A DNA stretch of 64,000 nt from Astrocystis sublimbata. Taxonomy: Eukaryota; Ascomycota; Sordariomycetes; Xylariales; Xylariaceae. The stretch is from the NCBI GenBank assembly GCA_022453515.1, contig JAJNNY010000093.1, positions 39,513-103,512 on the forward strand, written 5' to 3'. Both the position numbers and the translations under genes were made by a program. The notes beneath the pieces were generated by a model, which saw nothing but the letters and a program-made list of their open reading frames with translations, did not search any database and was not told the DNA's origin. Below are positions 23,542 through 35,398 of this stretch, in pieces (position 1 is the first letter of the stretch; each line of letters opens with the position of its first letter).

Positions 23542-24977
23542 ATGGATCCGCCTAGCTTTACCTTCGTGACTGAGGTCGGCACCGCAGGGATGTCCAAGAC
23601 CGCTGCGAAGCAGATGAGATCGCACATCACCAAGACCAACTTCGCAAAGAGACGCGCGCGACTTGCCAAAACCAAGAAAGATACAAAACATAAGATAGCT
23701 CGCCAACCAAACCCCAATAATGATGATTATAAAATCATAACGGAAGTTAGCGGAAATGGCTCGGGTAGTCCAAGTCCAGAACCCCTTTCCCGACAGACTA
23801 ATGCAGACGGCTACGACCGCGTATTCGCATATCGTAAGCATGCATCCCACTTCTATACTCGTAGAAGTAGATATACGTGCATCCATGCTAAGAGTCCTGC
23901 AGTATCTATGCAATGGTCCCACATCTTCTTAGACGGAACCCATTATCCCTCAAGCGCCAACGAAGCAGACTGGGTGAGCCTCCTGATCTCCGAGCCCGCC
24001 CTGGTCGAGTCCTCCATGGCAGTGGGGCTACGGCATTGGTCGCCGAGGAACGACTGCCAACAAATTGCCAATGAGTACTCCTCCAAGGCGACGGAGACCA
24101 TTATTCGACGTATTGGTTCCGGACGAGCCACGACGGACGCGATGATAGCCGCGGTGCTCACGATGGCGTTTGGGGAGCGTCTGCTGAGTAACGACGTCGC
24201 TTGGAATATACATATAGACGGCGCGGTTCAATTGGTTAAGGAGCGGGCGTCGCGAGGAACGGCAGCTCTACCGCCTTGGGTTGAGGATATGCTTATCAAG
24301 TATACACGGCTGCTCTCACGTTCTGTTTTGGGAGTGCTGAGACTGATCGACTGAATAGGGATGTTATCAATGACGTATTCGGATTTCCTAGATTCTACCA
24401 CAAGAAGCTTGTCGACGCAGCTCATTCATCGAAAGTTTCACAATATCCGTCTCTGGTGCGCATAGCAGGTCTTTGTGAGACCCTGTCTCGGTGGTTGAAA
24501 GATATAGGGCAGTCACAAACCCAGCCTCAAAGCTCAGACTTCATAATGGAGCGCATCGTGAAGCCAATGCATGAAGTGCTTTCGCAAGCGCGAGCACTGC
24601 GATCTGGGGGGACACTCATCTTGCAAGCCTCCTGCATAGTCATCGAGTTGATCATCTATCTAGCGTGGGGCTCGCCAAGCGTCATCGATCTTACCGCCGT
24701 TGCGGGCGAGCTCAAAGAAACAATATGTGCAGTTCAATTCAGACCCTGCTGCTGCTCTGATCTGACATGTTGCCATCTTATGATCGGCGCAATGGCGGCT
24801 GGTGAAGGATCGCCAACGAGGACCTGGTTCATGGACAGGCTGAGGATTGCGTGGAGCGGGGTCAAGTCCCGTGCTTGCAGTGATGCTATAGGTGTTCTTG
24901 AGAGCAACATGACTTTATGCACCAGCCTAGGGGCACAGTTCCAGTCGTTGTGGGTAGAGCTTGATAGTCAATCATGA
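23542..24977 (+). CDS. fungal transcription-factor-like protein without a zinc cluster (Fungal_trans_2/'tachykinin family' type)
   Basis: 458 residues in two exons, 23542-24299 and 24359-24977 (59-bp intron, GTATAC...AATAG). The N-terminus has FTFVTEVG followed by a basic KQMRSHITKTNFAKRRARL segment, a pattern I associate with fungal proteins carrying the Fungal_trans_2-like helical region but no Zn2Cys6 DNA-binding domain. The rest is helical and hydrophobic (for example AVLTMAFGERLLSNDVAWN, ~221-239), like the regulatory middle-homology region of fungal transcription factors. A nuclear regulatory role is inference. It is divergent from the MDR enzyme and convergent with the AAA ATPase. Confidence 0.65.
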
Positions 24978-25176
24978 ATGTGCTTAGTTAATATTATGAA
25001 AGATCGTATTCGTCGTTAGAGAATGTATGCGAAATTTGTTTATGAAAGCTTGCAACCCACGAAGCACCCGAAGGAAAGAGAGAAAATAGAGACAGAGACA
25101 ATAATGACTGAAACACCATGACCAAGCCCCAGAAATCGTCAAACACCGACAAAAGACTCAGGGGTTCATCCGATCA

Positions 25177-27674
25177 TCAAGCACTTTGGGGACCAGTAAA
25201 TGAGTCCAGCCGTTCGTACTTCTTTAGTGATCGCTTTGCCTCGTCTCCTTTATGAAGCTCGTTAAGGTAGGCCTTGAAATCGCTAGATAGCTCAACAACA
25301 GCTCGTAGGTGCTCATCTGTGACCATGACCTTGCCATCTTCTCCCATCTCGGCATCATACTCGGCCAGCGATACCGCTGTCTGGAAGGCTGTTTGATAGT
25401 TAGCGCGCGAACGCTCTCAACTTCGATATCATTTTCTTGCTGGGTCGACAATAATTCGTATAAGCTTAAGGGATCCAGACTGACCATTTCTGATTTCACG
25501 ACCATTCCATTTTAGTTCTTGGATCTCGCGCCCGCGAATGTAATCTTTGGCCTTGATATGGAGTCGCATCGAGTCACCCCGTTCATCTGCAAGTTTGTCG
25601 ATGAAAGTCTTCCAAATCTGCTGCCGCTGGTTGTCATCAAAGTCCGGATAGTACAATTGTACGTGTACGCGTGAGATGAATGCGTCGTCGAAGGACCCGA
25701 CTCGGTTAGTTGTCAAGAAGAGAATCCCATCGTAGAATTCCAGTGCCCGCAGGAATGCTGTGATAGAACCATCTCAGCCATCTCCATTCATTCGAGATAT
25801 CTGTCTAGATTGAGGGCTTACCAGCTACTAGACTGTTGCGGACAAGGTCGGCTGTAGTTCGCCGTTCCATGTAAACATCGGCTTCGTCTATGAGTAGGAC
25901 AGCGCCCCAACTTCGGGCCGTTCTAAACTGTTTAGTGAGATTAACCTCCACCTGAGTCGGATCTGTCCCAATATCACTCGATGTGAGGACCATCAAAGGA
26001 CGTTTGGTGAAAGCAGCGATGTATTCTTCAAAACTTATCAGTGACTTCTCAACATTGGATTACGGAATGGTTCAATTTACCGGCGGTATAAGTTTTTCCA
26101 ACTCCCGGACGACCATGTAACAGAAAGATCAAACCGTGACCTTTGCCCTGGACGAAATCAGCTGTCCACGGCTCACCTGTTAGAGGTTTGTCTAATTTAT
26201 TGACTCGGGCAAAGCACTTCGCTAGCGCCTTCAACGTTAATTTGCGTTTGGGATCCATCACAAGGTGATTGACTAGGCCTTCGTCGAACTCGGGATCTGA
26301 AAGGTCTCGGACATGGACTCGCTCTGGACCTCATCAGTAAATTAAATCAAAAGGTTACTCACAACCTACCCCATTTTCGCGTTTTGAAAACAAAGGCTGG
26401 GATCTCAAATTGACAAAGAAAGTATTGATGAGGCGTGAGGGTGAAATGTTCGTCTTCTATCGTGATGTTGTTGTAATCGTCGAAGAGCGGTGCAACCATC
26501 TTACAACCCTGGTTGTTTGCCACTTTGCTTTTGCAGACTTTGCAGGTGCAATCGGAGGTCCACTTGCGACAATCTGACGTGTCCATAAGAAGCGGAGATG
26601 CCGTGATGTTAGCATGATAGAGTTTCATATCTACCATTACTAGGCCGTCAATCTAACTATCTTGTCAGCTTTACCATAAAATCCTCAATCGAACAGACGC
26701 ACCTCTTGTGATTGAACCCCCGTTGTTTTGCCTTTGCATTGTCGGCATTGTTTCCACAGGTAGCTCCAATACATTCCTCCGTATTTGATCTGGTTGGAAA
26801 TGTTTTCCGTGATATTGTCCATGTCGTCAATATCGTCATGGTTTCCGACGATCGTGTAATTATACTCAATCTCACCATCAAACTTATCCCGGTACATGGT
26901 GGAGTTTTGCCTGCCGAGGTAAACACCATCGTAGATGAGATTCCAAAAAGTCATTTCCCAAGGGACCGGGGGATGTTGAAAAGTACCCCCACTAATTGAG
27001 TGTACTACGCGGGGATGATGTTCAGAGTCTTCGCGAATGCGGTCCAAGATTGTAGTCCCAGGTTTGAGTTTAACCCATGAATATTCGAAGGTATGCCATC
27101 CCTCTGCATTTCTTTTCATTTCTTCCAATACCTTTGGCATAATAGTACTGTCTAGGTACTCCAAAAGCAAGCTGATGTCTTCGTATGCCCCCTTTTCTTT
27201 CTCACATAGGTTATTTGCATCCTTTTGCGCAACCTCATCACGAAACTTGGTGAGTTCATCATAGTGATGAACAAGAATAGGGTAAGGCCAATGTATCACG
27301 ATCTCACCAGTCAGGTCTTGGGACGGGTAGTACTGGACCACTGACCGAAGAGCGTGCACAATGGCTGGGGAGATAAGGTGGAGTGAGTAAATTGGAGGGG
27401 AGTCAACGGTGGACGTCCTCATTGCGAAAGAGCTTTCTGATTGCTGATCCTTTGGCGGCAGAAAATCTCCAATTTCATAAGTTGTAAGGAGCATAAAGGC
27501 TGCCGCTTCTTGTTCATCGCCACGGACTCTATGGTTGTGGTCGGGTCCATCGGTATACCGGTGGTTTATTAACTCATTGGTCCGAAAATGCCGATAGTCA
27601 ACTCGATATTGAATCCATGGACCTTTCGCTTTGTCTTTCACCGGCGTTGGTGGATCGGATTGGGGTGGCTCCAT
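25177..27674 (-). CDS. DUF7025-AAA+ family ATPase
   Basis: 728 residues in six exons: 27674-26703, 26652-26370, 26323-26081, 26025-25822, 25757-25485, 25388-25177. N-terminal DUF7025-like region (~60-420), then a C-terminal AAA+ module: Walker A GRPGVGKT (~489), Walker B LLIDEAD (~543), sensor-1 LTTNRV (~582), and FISRVHVQLYYPDF carrying the likely arginine-finger region. ATP hydrolysis should remodel an unknown client. For intron 2 the acceptor at 26324 (46 bp) is preferred because it keeps the spacing KW-x3-HV; an acceptor six bases earlier is possible. All junctions keep frame. It is divergent from the DUF7708 gene and sits beside HET genes, so a role in the same response is possible but unproven. 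Confidence 0.85.
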
Positions 27675-28421
27675 TTTGCAAAATGCAGTTGGTAGTTTAC
27701 GAACTCATTGGGCATGAGAATATCGAGGTGGTCGAGTGCCCTGATATAACAGTCGGATGTCCTTCGCAGCATCCCTCTTTCGATAAACGCCACGACAGAT
27801 GAATCTGCATGATTACCCCTCAACTGGTTTGGACCCCAACAGCAAGGATTGCCAAAAGTACATGGCGCTCGCGCTAGAGCCTGCCCAGGTCGTGCAAATA
27901 ATAGATGACACCCTTTCTTAGTATCTGCCATATAGTACAAGATTTAATATCCCTTTGGTAACTAGACTTCCCTTAATCATACAATGACTATTATAGAACC
28001 AATGAACTAGTTTAGAATGTATTCAATATAATCAGGCAATAAAAAACAGCAGTAGTCCTAGAAAGGATTGAAATATCTAATAGATTCATAGATGCTGTAT
28101 TTAGAAGTTCATAGTTTAGAGGCGCTGAAGACCGCGTCATCTATTTTTAGCTTCACACCGCCTGCCTCGCTTAAATATAGTGATCAGACCGGAATGGGAT
28201 GTTTTGATTGGAAGTAAGATCATGATAAGAATGCAGACAGACCCCGTGTACTACCTTGGGGCGTTTCAGTAATCGCGCCATGTTCCCTGTTGCTCAGAGC
28301 CTGGCTGCTTTGACTCACGGAAGCTGGCAGAACCCGAGAGACCTTGATAAATCCTTTAACAACTCGTTCTTCAATAGCTGTCAAGTTGAGAAGATATAGA
28401 CCTCAAAACTTTGCGAGACAC
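27675..28421. promoter_or_regulatory. 747-bp divergent intergenic region between AAA ATPase and DUF7708 gene
   Basis: Partly AT-rich (27940-28160). A minus-strand open frame at 27638-27940 overlaps the ATPase start in another frame and looks like chance. Should hold both promoters. Confidence 0.4.
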
Positions 28422-30486
28422 ATGATGAGCCTCACTGACGATATCCAGGAGTCGCGGCGGCTTGTGAGGATGTACAGCAACGACGTTGAGGGAAGAATGC
28501 CCCGCGGCGGCAGAAGCGATGTGTTGGTCCAAGCACTCTCTCAAGAGAGGCTGAATTCGATTGATGATAGTGAACCATGGAAGAAGTTTTTCGATCCTCC
28601 GGAGCTATCTGACACCCAACGGTATGTATGTTACTCCCTTATCCGAAGACAGTGCTCAGAATTCGGCGCTGCAGAGACTCCATTACAGATGTTATTGTCA
28701 TCGAATCAAATAAGCTCCTACACAAATGCAACTCATTCCTAAGTAGTTGCTCCATTAATGATCGTCTTGACATAATCCGCTCTGCGCCAACAATGGAAGG
28801 GGTAATAAAGCTGGCAATGGACATTGGCATCGACAGTCAGTCGAAGCGCGAAAGCAGCCGCCGTGGAAAGGCGATGCGGTATCTCCATAAATTCTGTGGG
28901 ACAGTTGACGCTCACAAGACGATCTTGGAGATCATTCCTAAAGGCAATGAATACGTGTCAGTTTTTGCTGGTAGCCTCAAAGTCGTCATTCAGGTGAAGT
29001 CAATTGCTCAAAGGAAATAGACATCGGCTGACGGATGTCTAGGCTAGTGTCAATCATGAGCGCGTATCCGACGGCCTTCCTGAGGCGCTGTGCACCATCA
29101 GCGAGCATGTTGTGGAGTGCAAGACGAAGCTCGAACTGTACCCTAACCAAGACATGGTGCAGTTGATCGCAGACTTCTATGCTCATATATTCATCTTCCT
29201 GTCTGATGTTATGGGATGGTTCACTGAAAAAAAGCGTCAAAGGCTACTCGATTCTTTCAATGAGAAGTTCTTCCAGAAATTTGAAGACCAGTTGGGCAAG
29301 ATACAGCAGCGATCTGAAACAATTCGAAAATTTGCTGCACAATGTGCCCAAGCCGAGCAACGATATATCAGAGTTGCCGTGGAAAACATGGCTCAAGACG
29401 TTCGGATTGGGCTGATCGGCCAGCAAAGACACGAAGCGGAGGTAGAATTCATTGCAGAAAGGTTGGAAAGGGAACTCAACGAAAGCCGGTTGGAAAGGCA
29501 ACAACTAAAAGAAGACCGAAAACTGTTCAAGCTGCTTGCTCACAGCGTCCTCGACTTGTTGGAAGACAAAGCAGGACTATGGATCGGGGACTTACGCACC
29601 AAGGGCATGAGAATGACATCACTGGGGACAGAGTCGCAGTTGTCGGGCTATCCCAGTCAACTCCTCAAGGGCACAGGAGAAAACTGGTCATCTATGAACG
29701 TCTTGCTGGACTCGAAACACTTAGAAGACTTCTTCCACCGAGATCGAGTCCGACTCGAGGATGATGGCTTTGGGCCAATAAGTGCCAGCACTGACGCGAT
29801 CGAACGAATCTCGGAGTGGATGAAGGGTCCTCCATCATTTCTGCTCTGGCTCGAAGGGCCGCCGATAGAAGCAGATGATAGTGACAACCCCATTACCGTG
29901 CTTGCCAACCGTGTTGTACAGCTAGCGGAGCAGGCTCAGATTCCGGTAATCTCATAGTAAGCGCACATCAACTTGTCGCATCCTCGTTCTTCTCCGAATG
30001 AGTCGTCCAAGCTCACATATACTGCTTAGTTGTTGCGAGTTACGTCGTGGCGAGACCCTCAGGGTCGGCAATGATTCGCGGGAGGCTCAAGCAAGTGTGG
30101 CTCTCTTATGCAGTCTAGTGAGACAGATGATGGAGCTTCTGCTCCCTACTTTCCAGGCGGATGCAAACCTGTCGAAAGATCGTTTCGCTCTTCTAGATGG
30201 ATGCATTTTGAGTTGGTCGGAGTTGGTGCACGTATTCCGCGACCTGCTGCCACTGATGCCCGAAACACTGCTCTGCGTCGTTGATGGGATGCACTGGCTC
30301 GATGACCGAAGCACAGACAAGTGCTTGGCGGAGTTGATCCAGGCATTGAGAGGTACGAAGATGAGGGTCTTATTCACCACGACTGGGAGGTCTGCTTGCT
30401 TGATGGTTCACCTTGATAGGACTGAGACACATATTGTTGAGATGAGAGGCTTTGAGGAAACGGATTGGACCTTGGAAGGTCACTGA
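28422..30486 (+). CDS. DUF7708-domain protein with NACHT-like C-terminal region
   Basis: 629 residues, four exons: 28422-28621, 28675-28993, 29043-29956, 30030-30486. A DUF7708-like module (YVSVFAGSLKVVIQ followed by ASVNHE, ~165-190) is followed by a long coiled coil (~280-360, rich in Glu/Arg/Lys). A C-terminal region contains LLWLEGPPIEADDSDNP and a Walker-B-like LLCVVDGMHWLDDRS, but no P-loop GxxxxGK(S/T), so ATP binding is doubtful. DUF7708 is common in fungal STAND/NLR-like and HET-associated proteins. The first acceptor is uncertain (28675 chosen; 28660 gives a 38-bp intron). The start at 28422 is the first in-frame ATG. Confidence 0.75.
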
Positions 30487-30613
30487 GCTCAGCGAGATAT
30501 TCTACCGGAGAGTAATTTGAACTAAGCCGAAGAAGGGCAATAAATTCCTCACTACAGCAAAGTATTACTCTATTTGGCTTAACGTCCATGTCCTAGACGC
30601 TATTCCCATTCTC

Positions 30614-30640
30614 CAGCTGTTGCCAGCTGCTGACCAGCTG
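30614..30640. promoter_or_regulatory. three phased CAGCTG palindromes upstream of the cupin-like gene
   Basis: CAGCTG occurs at 30614, 30624 and 30635, spaced 10 and 11 bp, so all lie on the same helical face. Related AGCTG blocks follow at ~30641 and ~30660. They lie ~130-155 bp before the ATG at 30769. CAGCTG is an E-box variant bound by bHLH proteins; binding here is untested. Confidence 0.4.
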
Positions 30641-30768
30641 AGCTGCACTGGGCTGGATTGAGCTGGACTGACGTGACTGGGTAAATCTAAATCTGATTTG
30701 GGCATCCCTCATTCCCATCCTCAAACCCATCCTTATACTTATATTTCACCAGCCACATAAGGTCAGAT

Positions 30769-32160
30769 ATGAGAAAATTTCCAGGTGTCAAAGCCATATC
30801 GTCTTTCTCCCCTTTGAGCTGCCCCATTAGTCTCAGACGACCACATTGTCATGAGTTTGCTCGCAGCTTGGTGACTGAAGCATCCTCTGCGCCCGCGCCC
30901 GCGCCAGGGCCAGGGCCACCAAACTCCCATGAGTCGCATCTAGGTAGAAAGAAGCCTCGGGTTCCTAGGTTATGCCCCTTCAACAGTTACCGGGCGACGC
31001 CCAATAAGCTTGTGGCGGCATACACCAACAAGCTCGGCAAGGGATATCCCATGCTTATCAGAAACCTTCCTGGTTTTCTAGACGAGCAGAACTGGATAGA
31101 GCACTTAGAGGACAGCGATGGCGCATTGAAGAATCCACCGTCGCAATCACTACACACTACACTACAAACACCAGGTTTTGACGTCCTCAAAGCAATTCTA
31201 GCAAGCGCCACAGGCAGCATACGAGAAGACCCAGCCCTGGACTTAGAGTACAGCAAGTCCAAGACTGTCTTTGACGACTTCATCGCCCAGTGCAAGATTT
31301 CTACCAGATGCCTGGACGGAGACGATCCGCCTTTCGCATTGTTTTGCGATTGGCTACCGACATCGCCGTTCAAGGAACATTCGTCGCTCGTCCAAACGCT
31401 AGCTGAAATACTCGAGTCGTACGATGCCACGAGGTTGCCGTGGGTACCCTTCGAGGCGCCCCTGGTGTTTTTCCGCGCCGTTCATCAGTACAACCGCCAC
31501 CGAATAAAAGAAAGCGGCGTGGATCTTCGCCCTGAGATCATAGGTCCCGACAGTTACCCTCCATCGTGCATCGACGGTCTGAGCGGTCTAGTGGTTCTGC
31601 AGGAAGAACTGACAGAGGAATTTCCATTCCCTCGCATCGTCCGTGACATTGGAAAATCCAGCTACGGGACCAAATCATGCAGCATCCGCGTCGGGGTGCG
31701 ACCACTACGCAGTTCAATGCGCCAGCACAACAAGAGTACCGTTGTCGTCGGCCAGCTGGCCGGGTACAGCGTGGTGACAATGGTCCGACCCGAGGTAAAG
31801 CTCTTGAACGGCCAGCCGCTTGATTCTCACGAGCGAGTGCCTAAGCCGCCCATGAGAATCAACCCATATCCGTTGCGGCCGCGGCTGCCTAATATCACCC
31901 TACCAAGTAAGACATGGACCAACAAACTTGAGAAGGAGCTCACGGCATCCGGAGATGTCCTTCTTGCTACGCTGATACCTGGCGACGGTCTGCTAGTTCC
32001 TGAGGGGTGGTGGTACAACGTGCGAAGCATCAACAACGAAGTGCAGTTGCATGCAACCGTCACCTGGTTCCTGGGTCGCGAGGATCTGCCGCTTGGCGAC
32101 CAAGCGGAATACCAGCAGGGCGATTATATCAAACGGTTTACTCCGAGAGTTGAGATTTGA
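30769..32160 (+). CDS. cupin/JmjC-like protein, probably catalytically degenerate
   Basis: 463 residues, single exon. The basic, Ser-rich first ~40 residues could be a mitochondrial presequence. A C-terminal stretch, LIPGDGLLVPEGWWYNVRSI (~404-423), matches the IPxGWWHxV strand of Cupin_8/JmjC-like dioxygenases. In that family the His after WW is a metal ligand; here it is Tyr. A clear HxD pair is also not visible. It may therefore be a non-catalytic relative or bind no iron. The 3' end converges with the HET gene on the other strand, 55 bp away. Assignment rests mainly on one motif. Confidence 0.55.
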   Translation: MRKFPGVKAISSFSPLSCPISLRRPHCHEFARSLVTEASSAPAPAPGPGPPNSHESHLGRKKPRVPRLCPFNSYRATPNKLVAAYTNKLGKGYPMLIRNLPGFLDEQNWIEHLEDSDGALKNPPSQSLHTTLQTPGFDVLKAILASATGSIREDPALDLEYSKSKTVFDDFIAQCKISTRCLDGDDPPFALFCDWLPTSPFKEHSSLVQTLAEILESYDATRLPWVPFEAPLVFFRAVHQYNRHRIKESGVDLRPEIIGPDSYPPSCIDGLSGLVVLQEELTEEFPFPRIVRDIGKSSYGTKSCSIRVGVRPLRSSMRQHNKSTVVVGQLAGYSVVTMVRPEVKLLNGQPLDSHERVPKPPMRINPYPLRPRLPNITLPSKTWTNKLEKELTASGDVLLATLIPGDGLLVPEGWWYNVRSINNEVQLHATVTWFLGREDLPLGDQAEYQQGDYIKRFTPRVEI

Positions 32161-32215
32161 TTGTGATTGTATCAAGAGTTGTACTTATGTATCAGTCGAA
32201 CTTAAGATCTTTGAA

Positions 32216-34170
32216 TTAACCCAATCCCTCAAAGCCGAGGTGTACAACATCATCAACGCTGTCCGCGGGCTTACTTTCCCATGATGACAGCGTTAGGTCT
32301 GCATTAATGGGGATGTCTGGCCATATTTCATATACATTCACCATGTGGTAAAATCGCCCAGAAACTTCCATCGATCGAACCTTGACACCTAGATCTAGGT
32401 TCCGGGCAAGGGGGTGCGTCAACTCAGATGGTAGTGGTTGTGCGTCTATCACTCCTGTGTTGAAATCTTCCATGTAGCTCGGCATGAGCTCCGGTTCTAT
32501 TGGTGGTGCGATGATTCTACACCACGGCTTCAGATTTGAGTCTCGCCTATCAAACGACTTGCGTCCTATTACCAGAGTCACAAACACATGCTTGTAACGA
32601 CGTGTATAGACCGTATAAAGACTGGGTCTGATAATAATGCGAAGATTAAAGATGCCTTCGACCCGGCGCACGTACCCTTGCTCAAAGACAACTCTTGGCA
32701 AGAGGGGGACTCGTAGCTGTCTCAACGACTCGTCCCATCTCTCCTTGGGGTACGTATTCTCAATTATTATGCCTTCGCAGTGCGTGTTGAACAGCGTAAG
32801 CCAAAACGGCGTACTGTCTGGTGGGGCCTCGTTAGACAAGAGAGAGAGTGACCATGGAATTAGGGTTAGCTCTTCGGGGCGTTTTGGCTTCGGAACATGT
32901 CTGGTGATAATCACAGAATCCACCCTGCAGCTCCAAGGTAGCCTCTCTATACCACATTGCATTAGTCCATACCCCGGGGAAAACGAGATTCTGGTCGCAG
33001 CCTACCTTTAGCGTTCTTGTATACGTCGTGATCAAGCTGGGTGGGGTCGAATCCGATGACGTCTGCAGTAAACAAGTCCGAGATATCGTGAGACTTCACC
33101 GTGGTCATATCCCGCATTATGCGATAGTATCGTTTCTGCGTCCTGGTCCCCCCCTTTTCGACTGAGCTCAGTCTAATCGTTGGGAACGTGCCAGGAGCGC
33201 TTCCAAACTGACAGTCTAGGATGGCCTCGATTTCCTCGAAAGGTGAGTCACCCGTGTGCGACAAACTCGGCAAGGAAAGGATCGGGAACTCAACGGGGAT
33301 CCCTTGATTGGTGATTAATGTAGTCTTACGGTTAAATCTGAACGGCGCGTAGGGAGATACAGCCCCGGAATCGGCAAAGTCGGATGGAGCGTGAGCCAGC
33401 ACGTCAACCGGCAACCCGTCGACTTGTGAATTCCACCACGCGAAGATGGATTGGTCATCCGTCGTCTTCAGTATCTCCTCCTGCAATCTCCGAAATGCTT
33501 TATGGCCCTCTCCGTATATAAGGGGCATGTTGATGTCGAACAGTCCCAGCAGCGAGTAAGCGAGATCCTCGATTCGTGTAGTCTCTCTCCGCGAAGCCCA
33601 GTACATCCGCCTGGCTATACTGATTTTCAAGACATCCTCTCCTCTCAGTATGTTCTCGTCGATCTTGGTGATGTCCGCGATGATCGAGCAAAGGGGGCTA
33701 TCTTTTTTGTTCCCGATGAAATGCCACGTGGAATCATAGAACTCAACATAGTCTGGGGCCAACAGCTCTTGCAAAGTCCAGCCTCTGGTGAACCAGCGGG
33801 CTTTATGTAACCCTCCAGGTGGCGATAGAGAGAACTTATCCTCGTCTACGTCACCGAGAAAAGCGTAACACACGTCAGACTGCTCATACCAACGGTACAT
33901 GGAGTTGATGGCCTCGGTGAGCTCGGCGCTACTTGTTTTGTTGATGCAACAGGTGTCGATCCAAATGTATTCATAGCCCTGGCCTTTTGCAAGCTCGCAT
34001 GCTGCTCGAACTTTTATCGAACCGTATTTCTCTTCCCCTTTGTCTGGGCGTTGAATGTCCTCGAAAAGAACCTCCTCTTCCTCCCAAGTATGCGAAAGTA
34101 TGGCATATTTTGGCACCCTCGGCTCAAAGAACTCCTTTAGCACGAGCTCGCTAGTGTGAAGCAGTCTCAT
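32216..34170 (-). CDS. HET-domain (heterokaryon incompatibility) protein, HET-D/E-like class
   Basis: 631 residues in two exons, 34170-33006 and 32946-32216 (59-bp intron with GGACTAATG branch). The N-terminal HET domain has all landmarks: YAILSHTWEEEEVLFEDI (~22-39), YIWIDTCCINKTSSAELTEA (~69-88), DVCYAFLGDV, and RWFTRGWTLQELLAP (~125-139). It starts almost at residue 1, as in HET-D/HET-E-type and similar proteins, and ISIARRMYWASRRETTRIED (~182-201) closes the module. The C-terminal ~240 residues have no recognised repeat or NACHT domain. HET domains trigger regulated cell death on non-self recognition when fused to sensors; here the sensor is unclear. Confidence 0.9.
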
Positions 34171-35398
34171 GATTGCTACCTGGAGCAGAGTCGTGACCGC
34201 ACTGTTTTAGAGCAGTTTTAGAGTAGTAGAGTTGCAAATTGCGTTGCTTAAGTTTAGTCTAGTGACCAAATTCTATTAATTTTGAGGCGGCTATTGCAAC
34301 ACTGGTCAAGCAAATAAAGTGCTCATTCAAGCTGCCTGATTGAATAGGTCTGTCTAGGCAAGGCTGTGACTACAATGATTGTAGCTTTGATCGCAACCTC
34401 GTTGAGACTAGACGTGTGGCGTCGCGAATGTGAGAAAGCGGGGTACCATGACAGATGATACCTTCACTTTACGTGCTGGGCGATCTGGGAATGAACATGT
34501 ACGAGACGAGGAGATCTGCCAAATGTTGTGTAGGATAGATGCTTAGTCAGAAGATACTTGTGATCGACATCTTCTAGTGGTCAACATCATCGGCGCTTCG
34601 AGCTTTGCCGTCACTAAGCGCTTGGAAATCCGTCTCTTTAGCGGTTCAGCTGTGACTCGGCTTTCAACATGATCCAAAAAAGTATGTGCGTCAGCTCGAT
34701 TCCTATCAAGTCCGTGTCAAGGTGGTCTATTGATCAGTACTTACTCGATCGCAACATCTGGTCGATTTGGGTTACAATGTAAGGTTGTCATGTAATGGAT
34801 ATGGATCATTGAGACGCCACGCTAGTATTTCTTAGCATTGGCTACCTCAAAAAGCATCACAAGTCGCAAGAAGCGGGTTCGTTAACCTGGCTGCCTGGGC
34901 ACAATAGCAGACGGGGCAGATTGCCTCGTTTCCAAGTGGCCTTGTAAGTCAGTCCCGGTCTTAGGTGGCTGGCTCTGAAGGAATAAACCGCCAAGTGCAG
35001 AGCTAAGCCTCAGTCATGCCATGACTGTCATGGCTCGGGGGAGTTAGTGCTGATTTATTACACCCAGGCACAGGGGTTGGCATGCTAAGCCGCTTCACCA
35101 TACTGCAATAGGGCCCAAAAGCCTGCCCGATTAGGGCCTATATTGCTCTCAACGAGACCTCGCACTCGGATTCGAGTTTTTATGATTATTGTTTGCTGAG
35201 ACAATCGCGAACATGATCTTTCGCAATGATCGCGGTACTAAATAAAAGCCCAGTGTCCAGTCAGAGCAGGCAGGCACTTAACTACCGAGTCGTTGGATTA
35301 ATTCCAATCCACCTCCGTATGTCATTTCAATCAAGCGCCCCTTTGAATGAGTAACCTACGACTCTTTTGTGCACAAATAAAGAACGCGAGCCAATATA
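34171..35398. promoter_or_regulatory. 1.2-kb divergent intergenic region between two HET genes
   Basis: No coding sequence or repeat is evident. It should hold the promoters of both HET-domain genes, which start on either side and run apart. Confidence 0.45.

Noticed and set aside
27638..27940. 100-residue minus-strand frame overlapping the AAA ATPase start
   Set aside because: Different frame from the ATPase, no motif, and the ATPase has a well-placed ATG at 27674.
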